Assembly (NCBI RefSeq): GCF_902506325.1
Contig: NZ_LR732328.1
Span: forward strand, 186,001-250,000
Direction: 5' to 3'
Length of the DNA: 64,000 nucleotides
Source of the DNA: Limnobacter sp. 130
Lineage (GTDB): Bacteria; Pseudomonadota; Gammaproteobacteria; Burkholderiales; Burkholderiaceae_B
Part shown: in pieces, positions 34,013 to 43,132 of the stretch
Layout of the letters: each line of letters begins with the position of its first letter
How positions within the stretch are numbered: position 1 is the stretch's first letter
Notes under the pieces: generated by a model
Database searches by the model: none
What the model was told of the DNA's origin: nothing
The model's input: only the letters and a program-made list of their open reading frames with translations
Program-made: the position numbers and the translations under genes

Positions 34013-35023
34013 ATGTTCGACGGAAAAGTACTCATGATCACCGGCGGAACCGGATCGTTTGGCCACACAGTGCTCAAGCGGTTCATTGAAACCGAAGTCA
34101 AAGAAATTCGCATTTTCAGTCGCGATGAAAAAAAACAGGAAGACATGCGCATTGCCTTGGGCTGCGACAAGGTCAAGTTTTACATCGGCGATGTGCGTGA
34201 TTACGACAGCCTTTCTCAGGCCATGACCGGCGTTGACTACGTGTTTCATGCGGCAGCACTAAAGCAGGTTCCTTCCTGCGAGTTCTATCCCATGGAGGCT
34301 GTGCGCACCAATGTGTTGGGTACAGAAAACATGCTCAATGCAGCCATAGCCAAAGGCGTTAGCCGGGTGGTGGTGCTTAGTACAGACAAAGCCGTTTATC
34401 CCATCAATGCCATGGGTATTTCCAAAGCCATGGCTGAAAAATTGATGGTTGCCAAATCCCGCACCATTCCCGATGGCGGCACGGTAGTGTGTGCCACGCG
34501 TTACGGCAACGTCATGGCAAGCCGTGGTTCGGTTATTCCCCTGTTTATTCAGCAGTTGCTCGATGATCAGGAAATCACGATAACTGACCCCAGCATGACT
34601 CGCTTCCTCATGTCGCTTGAAGAGTCGGTCGACCTGGTATTGCATGCATTTGAGCACGGCCAGCAAGGCGATATATTCATTCAAAAAGCCCCCGCATCCA
34701 CTGTGGCTGATCTGGCTCAGGCTTTGAAAGAACTGCTGAACAAATCGAATCCAGTGAAAATTATTGGTACCCGCCACGGCGAGAAGTTGTACGAATCACT
34801 GGTGTCGCGTGAAGAAATGGCCAAAGCCGAAGACATGGGCCGCTACTTCCGTATTCCGGCAGACAATCGCGACTTGAACTACAAAAAATACTTTGTTGAA
34901 GGCGAACAACGCATTTCCGAATTTGATGACTACACGTCGCACAACACACATCGTCTTGATGTACCGGGCGTGAAAGACGTGCTCACCAAGCTCGATTATG
35001 TGCAGGAGTTTTTGAATGCTTAA
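34013..35023 (+). CDS. fnlA: UDP-GlcNAc 4,6-dehydratase/5-epimerase (FnlA/WbjB/CapE family)
   Basis: Short-chain dehydratase/epimerase of 336 residues that converts UDP-GlcNAc to 4-keto-6-deoxy L-series sugars. It has the TGGTGSFGHTVLKRF nucleotide-binding loop, HAAALKQVPSCEFYPMEAV, STDKAVYPINAMGISKAMAE (with Met in the place of the usual catalytic Tyr, as is normal in this family) and RYGNVMASRGSVIPLF. The three enzymes at 33133-36140 form a complete UDP-2-acetamido-2,6-dideoxy-L-hexose pathway. It overlaps the 2-epimerase gene by 8 bases. Confidence 0.93.
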   Translation: MFDGKVLMITGGTGSFGHTVLKRFIETEVKEIRIFSRDEKKQEDMRIALGCDKVKFYIGDVRDYDSLSQAMTGVDYVFHAAALKQVPSCEFYPMEAVRTNVLGTENMLNAAIAKGVSRVVVLSTDKAVYPINAMGISKAMAEKLMVAKSRTIPDGGTVVCATRYGNVMASRGSVIPLFIQQLLDDQEITITDPSMTRFLMSLEESVDLVLHAFEHGQQGDIFIQKAPASTVADLAQALKELLNKSNPVKIIGTRHGEKLYESLVSREEMAKAEDMGRYFRIPADNRDLNYKKYFVEGEQRISEFDDYTSHNTHRLDVPGVKDVLTKLDYVQEFLNA

Positions 35024-36140
35024 GGTCATGACTCTGGTGGGTACCCGGCCCGAGCTTATCAAAATGAGCCGCGTGATTGCCGAGCTCGACAAACACACCG
35101 AGCACACCTTGGTTCACACTGGTCAAAATTATGATTACGAACTGAACCAGGTTTTTTTTGACGACCTGGGTATTCGCAAACCCGACTTCTTTCTCGAAGC
35201 GGTTGGCGAAAACGCAGCGCAAACCATCGCACGCGTGATCGAGAAAGCAGATGCCGTACTGGAACAGGTCCAGCCCGATGCATTGATGTTGTATGGCGAT
35301 ACCAATTCCTGTTTGGCGGTTATTTCAGCCAAGCGCCGCAAAGTGCCCGTATTTCATATGGAAGCGGGTAATCGTTGTTTCGATCAACGTGTACCCGAGG
35401 AATTGAACCGCAAGGTGCTGGATCACCTTAGCGACATCAACATGGTGTTAACCGAGCATGCCCGGCGCTATTTGATCGCAGAGGGCATTCGCCCTGAAAC
35501 CATCATCAAGACTGGTTCGCACATGCGAGAGGTACTTGATCATTACATGCCCAAAATTCAGCAAAGCAAAGTGCTTGAAACCATGAAGCTGGAAGAGGGA
35601 AAGTTTTTTATCGTGAGCGCGCATCGCGAGGAAAACGTCGATAGCCCAGAGAACGTAGCGGACCTGCTGGAAACATTGAATGCTTTGGCTGAGCGGTACA
35701 ACTACCCAGTCATTGTGTCCACGCATCCACGAACTCAAAAGCGCTTGGCAGCGCTTGATCTCAGTACAATGAATCCACTCATCCAGTTCCTGAAACCATT
35801 CGGTTTTACCGACTATATTCGTTTGCAAATGGGCGCAGCATGTGTAATTTCCGACAGTGGCACCATCACTGAAGAAACCTCATTGCTTGGTTTGAAATCC
35901 ATCACAATTCGAAACGCACACGAACGCCCCGAGGGAATGGACGAAGGCATTCTCATCATGTCGGGCTTGAAGAAAGCGCGTGTGCTGGATGCCGTGCGCG
36001 TTGTCATTGACCAAAAAACAGAAAACCCGAACGCAGCGCCTGTGGTTAAAGACTATGAAAACCCCCATGTGGCCCGTCAGGTGCTGCGGGTGGTGCTCAG
36101 CTACACCGATTATATCAATCGCACTGTGTGGTCCAAGTGA
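35016..36140 (+). CDS. fnlC: UDP-HexNAc 2-epimerase (FnlC/WbjD/CapG clade)
   Basis: Non-hydrolysing UDP-sugar 2-epimerase of 374 residues with the WecB fold. MTLVGTRPELIKMSRVI, HTGQNYDYELNQVFF, GDTNSCLAV and MEAGNRCFDQRVPEELNR mark the FnlC/WbjD/CapG clade rather than housekeeping WecB. The C-terminal half carries the ISDSGTITEETSLLG UDP-binding motif. It performs the C2 inversion that ends UDP-L-FucNAc or UDP-L-QuiNAc synthesis. Confidence 0.93.
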   Translation: MLKVMTLVGTRPELIKMSRVIAELDKHTEHTLVHTGQNYDYELNQVFFDDLGIRKPDFFLEAVGENAAQTIARVIEKADAVLEQVQPDALMLYGDTNSCLAVISAKRRKVPVFHMEAGNRCFDQRVPEELNRKVLDHLSDINMVLTEHARRYLIAEGIRPETIIKTGSHMREVLDHYMPKIQQSKVLETMKLEEGKFFIVSAHREENVDSPENVADLLETLNALAERYNYPVIVSTHPRTQKRLAALDLSTMNPLIQFLKPFGFTDYIRLQMGAACVISDSGTITEETSLLGLKSITIRNAHERPEGMDEGILIMSGLKKARVLDAVRVVIDQKTENPNAAPVVKDYENPHVARQVLRVVLSYTDYINRTVWSK

Positions 36141-37090
36141 ATGGTCAGCGTATTCTGGTAACCGGGGCTACCGGCTTTGTAGGCAAGCGGGTGTGCCAGT
36201 TGCTGGAAAGTCTTGGTGCCGTGGTGGTAAAAACCAGTCGGGCAGCGCCTACTGAACCCAATACCTTTCAGGTGGCACCATTGGGCCCAACCACCGACTG
36301 GTCGGCAGCACTTCAAGGTTGCACTGCCGTTGTGCATCTTGCCGCCCGCGTACATGTAATGGATGACAAATCCGCTGACCCCTTAATGGAGTTTCGTCGA
36401 GCCAATACCGCCGGCACTTTGCAACTGGCACGGCAAGCTGCGCAATGTGGCGCAAAGCGTATCGTGTTTGTTAGCTCAATCAAGGTGAACGGCGAGGCAG
36501 GCGACTTCAATGAAAGCTCAATACCCAATCCCATTGATCCCTACGGAATTTCAAAATTTGAAGCAGAACAACAACTGCTCGAATTCAGCCAGCAAAGCGG
36601 GTTGGAAGTTTCAATTCTTCGGCCACCTTTGGTGTACGGGCCGGGCGTGCGCGCCAATTTTTTGAAGTTGCTCAGCGTGGTCGCGCGTGGAATACCTTTG
36701 CCTTTTGGCGCGGTAAACAATCAACGCAGCCTGGTGTTTGTGGGTAATTTGGCAAGCGCGATAGCCACCTGCATAGAACACGCCAATGCGGCCGGGAAAG
36801 TTTATCTGGTGTCCGACGATTCGGATATTTCCACCTCGCAGCTGGTTCGTGAAATGTCACATGCCTTGGGCCGAAAAGCCAACTTGATTAATATATCCCC
36901 ACGTCTGATCGAGTCGCTTGCAGCAATGCTTGGCAAGCGGGCTGCGGCTCAACGACTGCTGGGTAATTTAACAGCCAGCCCGCAGGCCTTGCGTGAAGAG
37001 TTGAATTGGAAGCCCGCCTTCACTGTGCAGGCTGGTATGAAAGAAACTGCCGATTGGTACATGCAGCAAGGGCAATTGCAACTGCGATGA
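36137..37090 (+). CDS. WbpV-like NAD-dependent 4-ketoreductase/epimerase
   Basis: Extended short-chain dehydrogenase of 317 residues: VTGATGFVGKRVCQLL, HLAARVHVMDD, FVSSIKVNGE and the DPYGISKFEAEQ catalytic Tyr-Lys pair. The VHVM and SSIKVNGE segments are typical of WbpV/WbiG-type enzymes that reduce the 4-keto product of WbpM to UDP-D-QuiNAc or UDP-D-FucNAc; wbpM lies two genes downstream. I start at the GTG at 36137, whose GTGA overlaps the fnlC stop, over the GTG three codons earlier. ATGA overlap with the next gene. Confidence 0.85.
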   Translation: MNGQRILVTGATGFVGKRVCQLLESLGAVVVKTSRAAPTEPNTFQVAPLGPTTDWSAALQGCTAVVHLAARVHVMDDKSADPLMEFRRANTAGTLQLARQAAQCGAKRIVFVSSIKVNGEAGDFNESSIPNPIDPYGISKFEAEQQLLEFSQQSGLEVSILRPPLVYGPGVRANFLKLLSVVARGIPLPFGAVNNQRSLVFVGNLASAIATCIEHANAAGKVYLVSDDSDISTSQLVREMSHALGRKANLINISPRLIESLAAMLGKRAAAQRLLGNLTASPQALREELNWKPAFTVQAGMKETADWYMQQGQLQLR

Positions 37091-37650
37091 TAAAACGTCT
37101 ATTTGATTTAATGCTGGGTATTGTGGCTTTGGCTATTCTGGCTTTGCCAATCATTGCTGTTGCACTTGCCGTGCGCTTGACTTCAAAGGGCCCAGCCCTG
37201 TATTGGAGCGACCGGGTTGGAATCAACAACACCCTATTCAAAATGCCCAAGTTTCGCAGTATGCGTGTGGGTACCCCCGCCGTGGCCACACACCTGCTTA
37301 GCGATCCATCTTCCCACTTAACTCCGATTGGTTCTTTCATACGTAAAACAAGTCTTGATGAATTGCCGCAACTGTGGAGCATTCTCAAAGGTGACATGAG
37401 TTTTGTTGGTCCACGACCTGCATTATTCAACCAGCACGATTTGATTGAAATGCGAACACAACAGGGTGTACACCAAATTCTTCCAGGATTAACCGGCTGG
37501 GCGCAGGTGAATGGGCGCGACGACATACCCCTATCAAAGAAGGTGCAGTTTGATGTGGAATACCTTCAAAGGCGAAGCGTGCTATTGGACATTCGAATTC
37601 TTTGGCTCACCTTTCTAAAGGTCGTCAAACGCGACGGCGTTTCACACTAA
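37087..37650 (+). CDS. Initiating sugar-phosphate transferase (bacterial sugar transferase family)
   Basis: Small (187 residues) membrane phosphoglycosyltransferase of the PF02397 family that attaches the first sugar phosphate to undecaprenyl phosphate. It has KRLFDLMLG, one membrane segment (about 10-32), the Asp-Glu pair in KTSLDELPQLWSILKGDMSF, VGPRPAL and LPGLTGWAQVNGRD. The short form without the large N-terminal membrane domain is PglC-like. I use the ATG at 37087, which overlaps the upstream stop (ATGA). With WbpV- and WbpM-like genes on either side, D-QuiNAc or D-FucNAc is a reasonable first sugar. Confidence 0.92.
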   Translation: MIKRLFDLMLGIVALAILALPIIAVALAVRLTSKGPALYWSDRVGINNTLFKMPKFRSMRVGTPAVATHLLSDPSSHLTPIGSFIRKTSLDELPQLWSILKGDMSFVGPRPALFNQHDLIEMRTQQGVHQILPGLTGWAQVNGRDDIPLSKKVQFDVEYLQRRSVLLDIRILWLTFLKVVKRDGVSH

Positions 37651-37663
37651 GGCATCAGTCACT

Positions 37664-39592
37664 ATGTTTTTTTCAAGATTCGCCAGTCCGGTTTTGAATT
37701 TACCCCGCGTAGCCAAGCGGCTAATCGTATTGTCGGTGGATGCAAGCCTCTGTGTACTCGCAGTGTGGCTAGCCTATTATCTGCGTCTTGATTACTGGAT
37801 TTCCTTGACCAATCCCGATTTCGGCTGGAATCCCCTGGCGGCTGTGGGCATGAGCTTGTTGATCGCTATTCCCCTGTTTGTTGTCAACGGCTTCTATCGG
37901 GCAATATTCCGGTACTCAGGTTTGTCGGCCATGTTCACAGTAACCAAGGTGATCGCTGTGTACGGTGTAGTTTATGCTGCAATTTTCACAGCCATGGGTG
38001 TGTCAGGTGTGCCGCGTACGGTCGGTATCCTTCAGCCTATTTTGCTCATGGTGTTTGTGGGTTTAACGCGCTTGTTTGCACGGTTCTGGTTGGGGGGGCT
38101 GTATCGCAACGAATTACAACTGGCCAATTTGCCGAAGGTGTTGATTTACGGCGCAGGCGCCACTGGCCGCCAATTGGCTGGCGCCTTGGCCAATAGCCAC
38201 GAAATGCGCGTGGTTGGCTTTATCGACGACAACAAGGCCCTGCACAAGCAAACCATCAACAACCTGAAAATTTTCAACCCTGGCGATTTACCTGGCCTGG
38301 TGGAAACTCTGGGTGTCAACACAGTGCTGCTGGCCTTTAATGCCGCAAACCGAAAACGCAGAAACGAAATTCTCGACAGTATTTCAAAAAGCAAAGTTGC
38401 AGTTCGTACTTTGCCCCGAGTCACCGAAATTGCAACCGGCAAAGTCAGTGTTTCCGACCTTCGAGAACTTGATATTGATGACTTGTTGGGGCGCGACCCG
38501 GTAAGCCCCAGCCCCGAATTGTTGTCGAAGAATATTCAGGGCAAGGTGGTGCTTGTAACAGGCGCTGGCGGCTCAATTGGTAGCGAGCTGTGTCGTCAAA
38601 TTCTGAGTGTCGGCCCAATACAGTTATTGCTGGTTGAACAAAGTGAATTTGCGTTGTATCAAATTCATCAGGAGTTAGAGCAGAAAATATCGGCAAGTGA
38701 CAATGCGCAAGTTACTTTGATTCCTTTTCTGGCTTCTGTTCGGGACGAAGCCCGCATGGACAGCATTCTGGGTAAATTCAAGCCGCATACAATTTTTCAT
38801 GCGGCAGCATACAAGCACGTGCCACTTGTTGAACACAATTTGAGCGAGGGCATATACAACAACGTGTTCGGCACATTCACAACCGCCAAGTTGGCGTTGA
38901 AACACAACGCAGAAAACTTTGTATTGATCAGTACCGACAAAGCAGTACGGCCAACCAACGTAATGGGGGCCACCAAACGCTTGGCAGAAATGTCGTTGCA
39001 AGCCCTTGCAGAAGAGTCTACTAGTACCGTATTTTCCATGGTTCGTTTCGGGAATGTACTTGGATCATCGGGTTCAGTGGTGCCCTTGTTTCGCCAGCAA
39101 ATTCGCGACGGTGGGCCCATTACTTTGACGCACCGCGACATTACCCGCTATTTCATGACCATACCCGAAGCGGCACAACTGGTAATTCAGGCAAGCGCAT
39201 TGGCCAAAGGGGGCGATGTATTTTTGCTCGATATGGGTGAGCCAATTAAAATTTACGACCTGGCGGTGCGAATGATTGAGTTGTCAGGATTGGTGGTTCG
39301 GGATGATTTGAACCCAGACGGTGACATCGAAATTCAAATCACGGGGTTAAGGCCCGGTGAAAAGTTGTATGAGGAATTGTTGATTGGGAATAATCCTCAA
39401 CCTACGGCGCATGCACGAATTTTACGAGGCTCTGAAGATTTTCTGCAGCTTCGTGAGTTGCTCGTACTTCTGAACACACTGACTTCGTCTATAGAGCAAC
39501 ACAAGTTTCAAGATGCGCAGCAATCACTAAAAAAGATGGTGGATGGTTATCAAGCAGCTGATATCGTTGATTGGATTTCAGAGAAACAATAA
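37664..39592 (+). CDS. wbpM: WbpM/FlaA1-family UDP-GlcNAc 4,6-dehydratase
   Basis: Membrane-bound dehydratase of 642 residues producing UDP-4-keto-6-deoxy-GlcNAc. The first about 140 residues hold four membrane helices. A CoA-binding-like Rossmann segment follows (IYGAGATGRQLAGAL), then the catalytic domain from about 285 with VTGAGGSIGSELCRQI, HAAAYKHVPLVEHNL, STDKAVRPTNVMGATKRLAE (Met in place of the catalytic Tyr, usual for WbpM-type enzymes) and RFGNVLGSSGSVVPLF. It ends the plus-strand half; only 7 bases separate it from the convergent glycosyltransferase. Confidence 0.95.
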   Translation: MFFSRFASPVLNLPRVAKRLIVLSVDASLCVLAVWLAYYLRLDYWISLTNPDFGWNPLAAVGMSLLIAIPLFVVNGFYRAIFRYSGLSAMFTVTKVIAVYGVVYAAIFTAMGVSGVPRTVGILQPILLMVFVGLTRLFARFWLGGLYRNELQLANLPKVLIYGAGATGRQLAGALANSHEMRVVGFIDDNKALHKQTINNLKIFNPGDLPGLVETLGVNTVLLAFNAANRKRRNEILDSISKSKVAVRTLPRVTEIATGKVSVSDLRELDIDDLLGRDPVSPSPELLSKNIQGKVVLVTGAGGSIGSELCRQILSVGPIQLLLVEQSEFALYQIHQELEQKISASDNAQVTLIPFLASVRDEARMDSILGKFKPHTIFHAAAYKHVPLVEHNLSEGIYNNVFGTFTTAKLALKHNAENFVLISTDKAVRPTNVMGATKRLAEMSLQALAEESTSTVFSMVRFGNVLGSSGSVVPLFRQQIRDGGPITLTHRDITRYFMTIPEAAQLVIQASALAKGGDVFLLDMGEPIKIYDLAVRMIELSGLVVRDDLNPDGDIEIQITGLRPGEKLYEELLIGNNPQPTAHARILRGSEDFLQLRELLVLLNTLTSSIEQHKFQDAQQSLKKMVDGYQAADIVDWISEKQ

Positions 39593-39599
39593 TTACAAC

Positions 39600-40712
39600 T
39601 TATTGGTTCAATAGCTCTTCAATAATTTTCTTCACGGAAACATCAGTAGATTGTGGAGAAAAATATTTCAAGTAGTACTCTCGTGGCTTCTCACCCAGGT
39701 CAAAGTCATAATTTTCGATGCAATGTGCGAACTCGGTTGGATTGTCGATAATTTGAATTACAGGATGTTCCACATTTTCATAGCCAATTGAACCAAATGT
39801 TGAGGCAATAACACCACGATTGAACATCAGGGCTTCCGCAACTTTCACTTTCATCCCCCCCCCTGTGAACAAAGGTGCAAGAGCAGCAATAGCATTGTGA
39901 TAGTACGGGGCTATTTTTTCTACTCGACCCTTTATATCAATATTAGTGAATTCACTGCGATATTTGTCTAACCCGTTTCCGACGGCAATAATTTTACTTC
40001 TCTTGAGTTCAGGGGCGACCAGATTATTAAGAAATCTTAATGCTTCAATATTCGGTGGAAAATCAGATCCAACAAATAGAAAGTAACGCACGTCAAGAGC
40101 ATCACTTGCCTCGCTAACCTGATTTGCAGTGTCAGCGAACACGTCAGTGATCGTTGCGTTAACGCAGGCATATCTTTTCAGAAAATATTTTCTTTTTAGC
40201 TGTTCCCCATCTTGTTTCTGAATCGTAACTACGCGATCAGCGTATTTGGCAGAGAGGCGTTCGTTCAAGAGAGTCGCAACGTAGGCTATCCAGTACAAAA
40301 AATTCTGTTTCGCGTATACGCGTACTAGGTCGGTTTCTATATTGTGAAAGAAGCACACAATTTTGGTTTGTTTACTGAGTAATCGGATAAACGGAATAAA
40401 GATACCGAACAAAGACGAGTCCAACCAAACTACATCGGGCTGTTCTTGTTTGATCGAACGCAATAAACGCAAAAAACCTTTGGGACTCAGGGTGGCACAC
40501 ATTAATAAAATATTTGCCAATGCAGTACCTAGTCGACTATTTGTCGTGGGTATCTTGATGGCACCATCCATCGGATTTCTATGAACAGCAAAATAAGTTG
40601 TTCGCAATTTTGAGTTCGAAAGGATCGCGTTCAAATTTGCCTTGGCCACTATCGATCCACCATAGTGGCTCTTGTCCAAACCCGTGGAGATATAAAAAAC
40701 TTTATGATTCAT
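39600..40712 (-). CDS. Glycosyltransferase, GT4-like
   Basis: GT-B-fold transferase of 370 residues. The donor-binding half shows RYFLFVGSDFPPNIEALRFL and APLFTGGGMKVKVAEALMF, the E-x7-E-like region of GT4/GT1 enzymes, with SGGGMK-type loops seen in exopolysaccharide transferases. I use the ATG at 40712, which overlaps the preceding gene's stop (ATGA), rather than the 32-codon extension upstream. AT-rich (low-40s % GC by eye), like its neighbours and unlike the flanking housekeeping genes. Last gene of the minus-strand half. Donor unknown. Confidence 0.86.
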   Translation of the reverse strand: MNHKVFYISTGLDKSHYGGSIVAKANLNAILSNSKLRTTYFAVHRNPMDGAIKIPTTNSRLGTALANILLMCATLSPKGFLRLLRSIKQEQPDVVWLDSSLFGIFIPFIRLLSKQTKIVCFFHNIETDLVRVYAKQNFLYWIAYVATLLNERLSAKYADRVVTIQKQDGEQLKRKYFLKRYACVNATITDVFADTANQVSEASDALDVRYFLFVGSDFPPNIEALRFLNNLVAPELKRSKIIAVGNGLDKYRSEFTNIDIKGRVEKIAPYYHNAIAALAPLFTGGGMKVKVAEALMFNRGVIASTFGSIGYENVEHPVIQIIDNPTEFAHCIENYDFDLGEKPREYYLKYFSPQSTDVSVKKIIEELLNQ

Positions 40713-41728
40713 TGTTTTTCTTCGACAGCTTGGATAACTTTGTAAATCAATTTGGTGAAGATCTTGGAAATGAGCCAAGCGGATTTTGATCGTGAAATAT
40801 AGCGCCAAAGTTGGGCCGGCAGGAGGTCTCGATCAATTCTTGATTGCCAAGTGTGTTCCAAATAATTTAGTTGTGACGTCAAAATAATTCTCGCGTAAAT
40901 CTTCATAAAGAATGGAAATCTGAACAACTCAGCAGCCTCGAGTCTCATCAAGAAATCGTTTTTTATAAATCCAGCAAGAACTTGGGGCTTTTGACTTTCG
41001 TTCTCCTGAACTCTGTATAGCGCACAGGGTTTGTCGGTTTCATAGGCAAGGTGTTTTGCCAAAAGAAATCGCATATTGAATATTACATCTGCAGTGGGAA
41101 AGTGTTCTGGATTAAATCCGCCAAGCTTGATCGCAGCCTCGCGATCATAAAGCGTGGCGAGGCAGCCCGCTCGTGGGTTTCCTAGGCTTAGTTGAACAAA
41201 ACTAAAGCGGCTGACGCGTTCAATTTTTTCTCTTGAGTTCAGGCTTCTTAAGGCGCTCTCGGACTCCTGGGAAAAGCTTGCGAATCCCGTCTGAATTAAT
41301 TTCGCTTCAGGATATTGGTGAATTAAACGGAGCGAAGTACTTAGAAAGTTTGAGGCGAGCAAATCATCGTCATTCAATATTGAAATCCATTTCCCACGCG
41401 AAAGTTCAATGCAACGATTCCAATTGCCAAACATTCCCAAGTTCTCGTTGTTGCGAAACAATCGAACTTTCCTTGATTGTAGGGCGCGTAGTTCTTCGTC
41501 TACTTTTGAGGACCATTGTGGATCTTGTTCATTGTCAACGACAACAATTTCATAATTTACATCCGTAGTTTGATTCAGTGCCGATCGAACAGATTCAATG
41601 AGTAGACCAGGACGTCGATACGTCGGTATAAGAATGGAGAGAAAAGGAGGCTCGTCGTGATCGTTGTCGATTATTGACTTAGAGTGAATTTTCTCGAACT
41701 GCGTAAATGAATTCTTGAATTCGAACAT
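40709..41728 (-). CDS. Glycosyltransferase family 2
   Basis: GT-A-fold transferase of 339 residues. SILIPTYRRPGLLIESVRSA, IVVVDNEQDP, NNENLGMFGNWNRCI and the DXD-like ILNDDDLLASNF are the standard GT2 landmarks. The acceptor-side segment contains RAGCLATLYDREAAIKLGGF. Start taken as the ATG at 41728; a TTG at 41737 overlapping the flippase stop is the alternative. Part of the minus-strand operon; probably adds one sugar of the repeat unit. Confidence 0.88.
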   Translation of the reverse strand: MFEFKNSFTQFEKIHSKSIIDNDHDEPPFLSILIPTYRRPGLLIESVRSALNQTTDVNYEIVVVDNEQDPQWSSKVDEELRALQSRKVRLFRNNENLGMFGNWNRCIELSRGKWISILNDDDLLASNFLSTSLRLIHQYPEAKLIQTGFASFSQESESALRSLNSREKIERVSRFSFVQLSLGNPRAGCLATLYDREAAIKLGGFNPEHFPTADVIFNMRFLLAKHLAYETDKPCALYRVQENESQKPQVLAGFIKNDFLMRLEAAELFRFPFFMKIYARIILTSQLNYLEHTWQSRIDRDLLPAQLWRYISRSKSAWLISKIFTKLIYKVIQAVEEKQ

Positions 41729-41733
41729 TTTTG

Positions 41734-43119
41734 TCAAATTTTACCGGTCAGTTTATTTGCTCCTTTCTTGATAGTCTCCAAGAAAGATGATTGAAGATGC
41801 TTCTGAGCCTCTGTCGGCCATTTCCAATTGTTATAGGCCAATTGAACAACCCCCTGGGCTGCGATAAGTCCAACAATCCCGTAGGCGTCAGCAAACAAAA
41901 TTGCCAATGTTGTGATGGATACGCCAGAGATCAATGCAGCTTTTACAAACGGAATTTTATTGACAGTAGTAAGGTAGGTCGCTGCAATACTGTGATTCAA
42001 TTCGAGCAGATAGATTATTCCGAATGATAGAAGTAAAGGCCAAGCCAGCAGCTTTGTATCGCTACCAATGAAATTAAGCACTGCGTTCCCAAAAACAGCA
42101 AGAACAAACAGACCGAGCGTAAAAACCGCCCATGAGCTAAGTTGAATTTGACCGTAGATCGCAACAAGTGATTCGCGTTCATTTTTAGACTGCATCGCGT
42201 TGAGGCTCGGTAGTTGCAGCTGACAAAGAACGGAGGAAACGGTCATTAGCACTGTGAGGATAGTAACGGTCATGCCGTAGCTGGCTGCAGATGCTAACCC
42301 TAATGCGCTGGAGGCTATGAGGATATTTCCCCGTTGAATCAAAAAACTTCCAATTTGAACTGCCCCAAGCTTGCTTGCATTGTGCCAAAGCAGGTTAGTG
42401 AGATCATCGACCTTTTTTAGAGGATCTGACCGTATTGCTCTCATTTCAGGGCGAGTTTTGCTGAAGAAATAATGCGCGGCAATAATTCTTCCTATCCCAC
42501 TGCTCAATAATGAGGCGAGGCCCAACCCCAAGAGCCCGTGGCCTTCAATTACCGCGTAGCTTCCAACAACGACGAGTAAACCGCGCGTTGCTACAACAAC
42601 CTTGTTGGATTGGGTAACGTCACCCCGGCCATGTAGCATGCCGTTGATATATCCATAATAAAGGGTTATTACATATCCGCTGGCAAAAGAAATCCAGGCC
42701 AAAATCAATGTGGGTTTATTCTCTGTTTCTTCGGTTATTAAGGTTGAAATATAAATACTGCCGACGATTAACAGAAGTACAGCAGCCAACAGCGATACCA
42801 ATCCGTATACCTTTCGTGCGGTGCTTATGAGGCTTGCGAGAAGATGAAGGTTGACTAGGGAAGAGTTGGCCTGCGAGGTGGGTAAACCGTCCTTTTGGAG
42901 GGATGTTGCTCCAGCATAGATATACGATGTATTTCTCGAAATGGTTGGGTTGAATCCGAACTCCAGCAGTTGAGCCAGTCCGACCAAGGTAATAAAAACG
43001 AACCAAAGCCCCACTTCCGCAGGAGGAAGATACTTAAGAATGACTGGCAGCAGTATCAAACCTGCGCCGATATTCAGGGCCTGAGCCAGATAACCCCAAA
43101 ACATATCTTTGCGAGTCAA
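41734..43119 (-). CDS. Wzx-type polysaccharide flippase
   Basis: Polytopic membrane protein of 461 residues with about 12 helices and the character of oligosaccharide-lipid flippases of the MOP superfamily. The N-terminal FWGYLAQALNIGAGLILLPV segment and the LPPAEVGLWFVFITLVGLAQ loop are typical. It would move the completed undecaprenyl-linked repeat unit across the inner membrane. Start is TTG at 43119 (or ATG five codons later); no in-frame ATG lies upstream. Wzx divergence makes the family call from topology and context rather than strict motifs. Confidence 0.85.
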   Translation of the reverse strand: MTRKDMFWGYLAQALNIGAGLILLPVILKYLPPAEVGLWFVFITLVGLAQLLEFGFNPTISRNTSYIYAGATSLQKDGLPTSQANSSLVNLHLLASLISTARKVYGLVSLLAAVLLLIVGSIYISTLITEETENKPTLILAWISFASGYVITLYYGYINGMLHGRGDVTQSNKVVVATRGLLVVVGSYAVIEGHGLLGLGLASLLSSGIGRIIAAHYFFSKTRPEMRAIRSDPLKKVDDLTNLLWHNASKLGAVQIGSFLIQRGNILIASSALGLASAASYGMTVTILTVLMTVSSVLCQLQLPSLNAMQSKNERESLVAIYGQIQLSSWAVFTLGLFVLAVFGNAVLNFIGSDTKLLAWPLLLSFGIIYLLELNHSIAATYLTTVNKIPFVKAALISGVSITTLAILFADAYGIVGLIAAQGVVQLAYNNWKWPTEAQKHLQSSFLETIKKGANKLTGKI

Positions 43120-43132
43120 TTGATTGCCGCCA

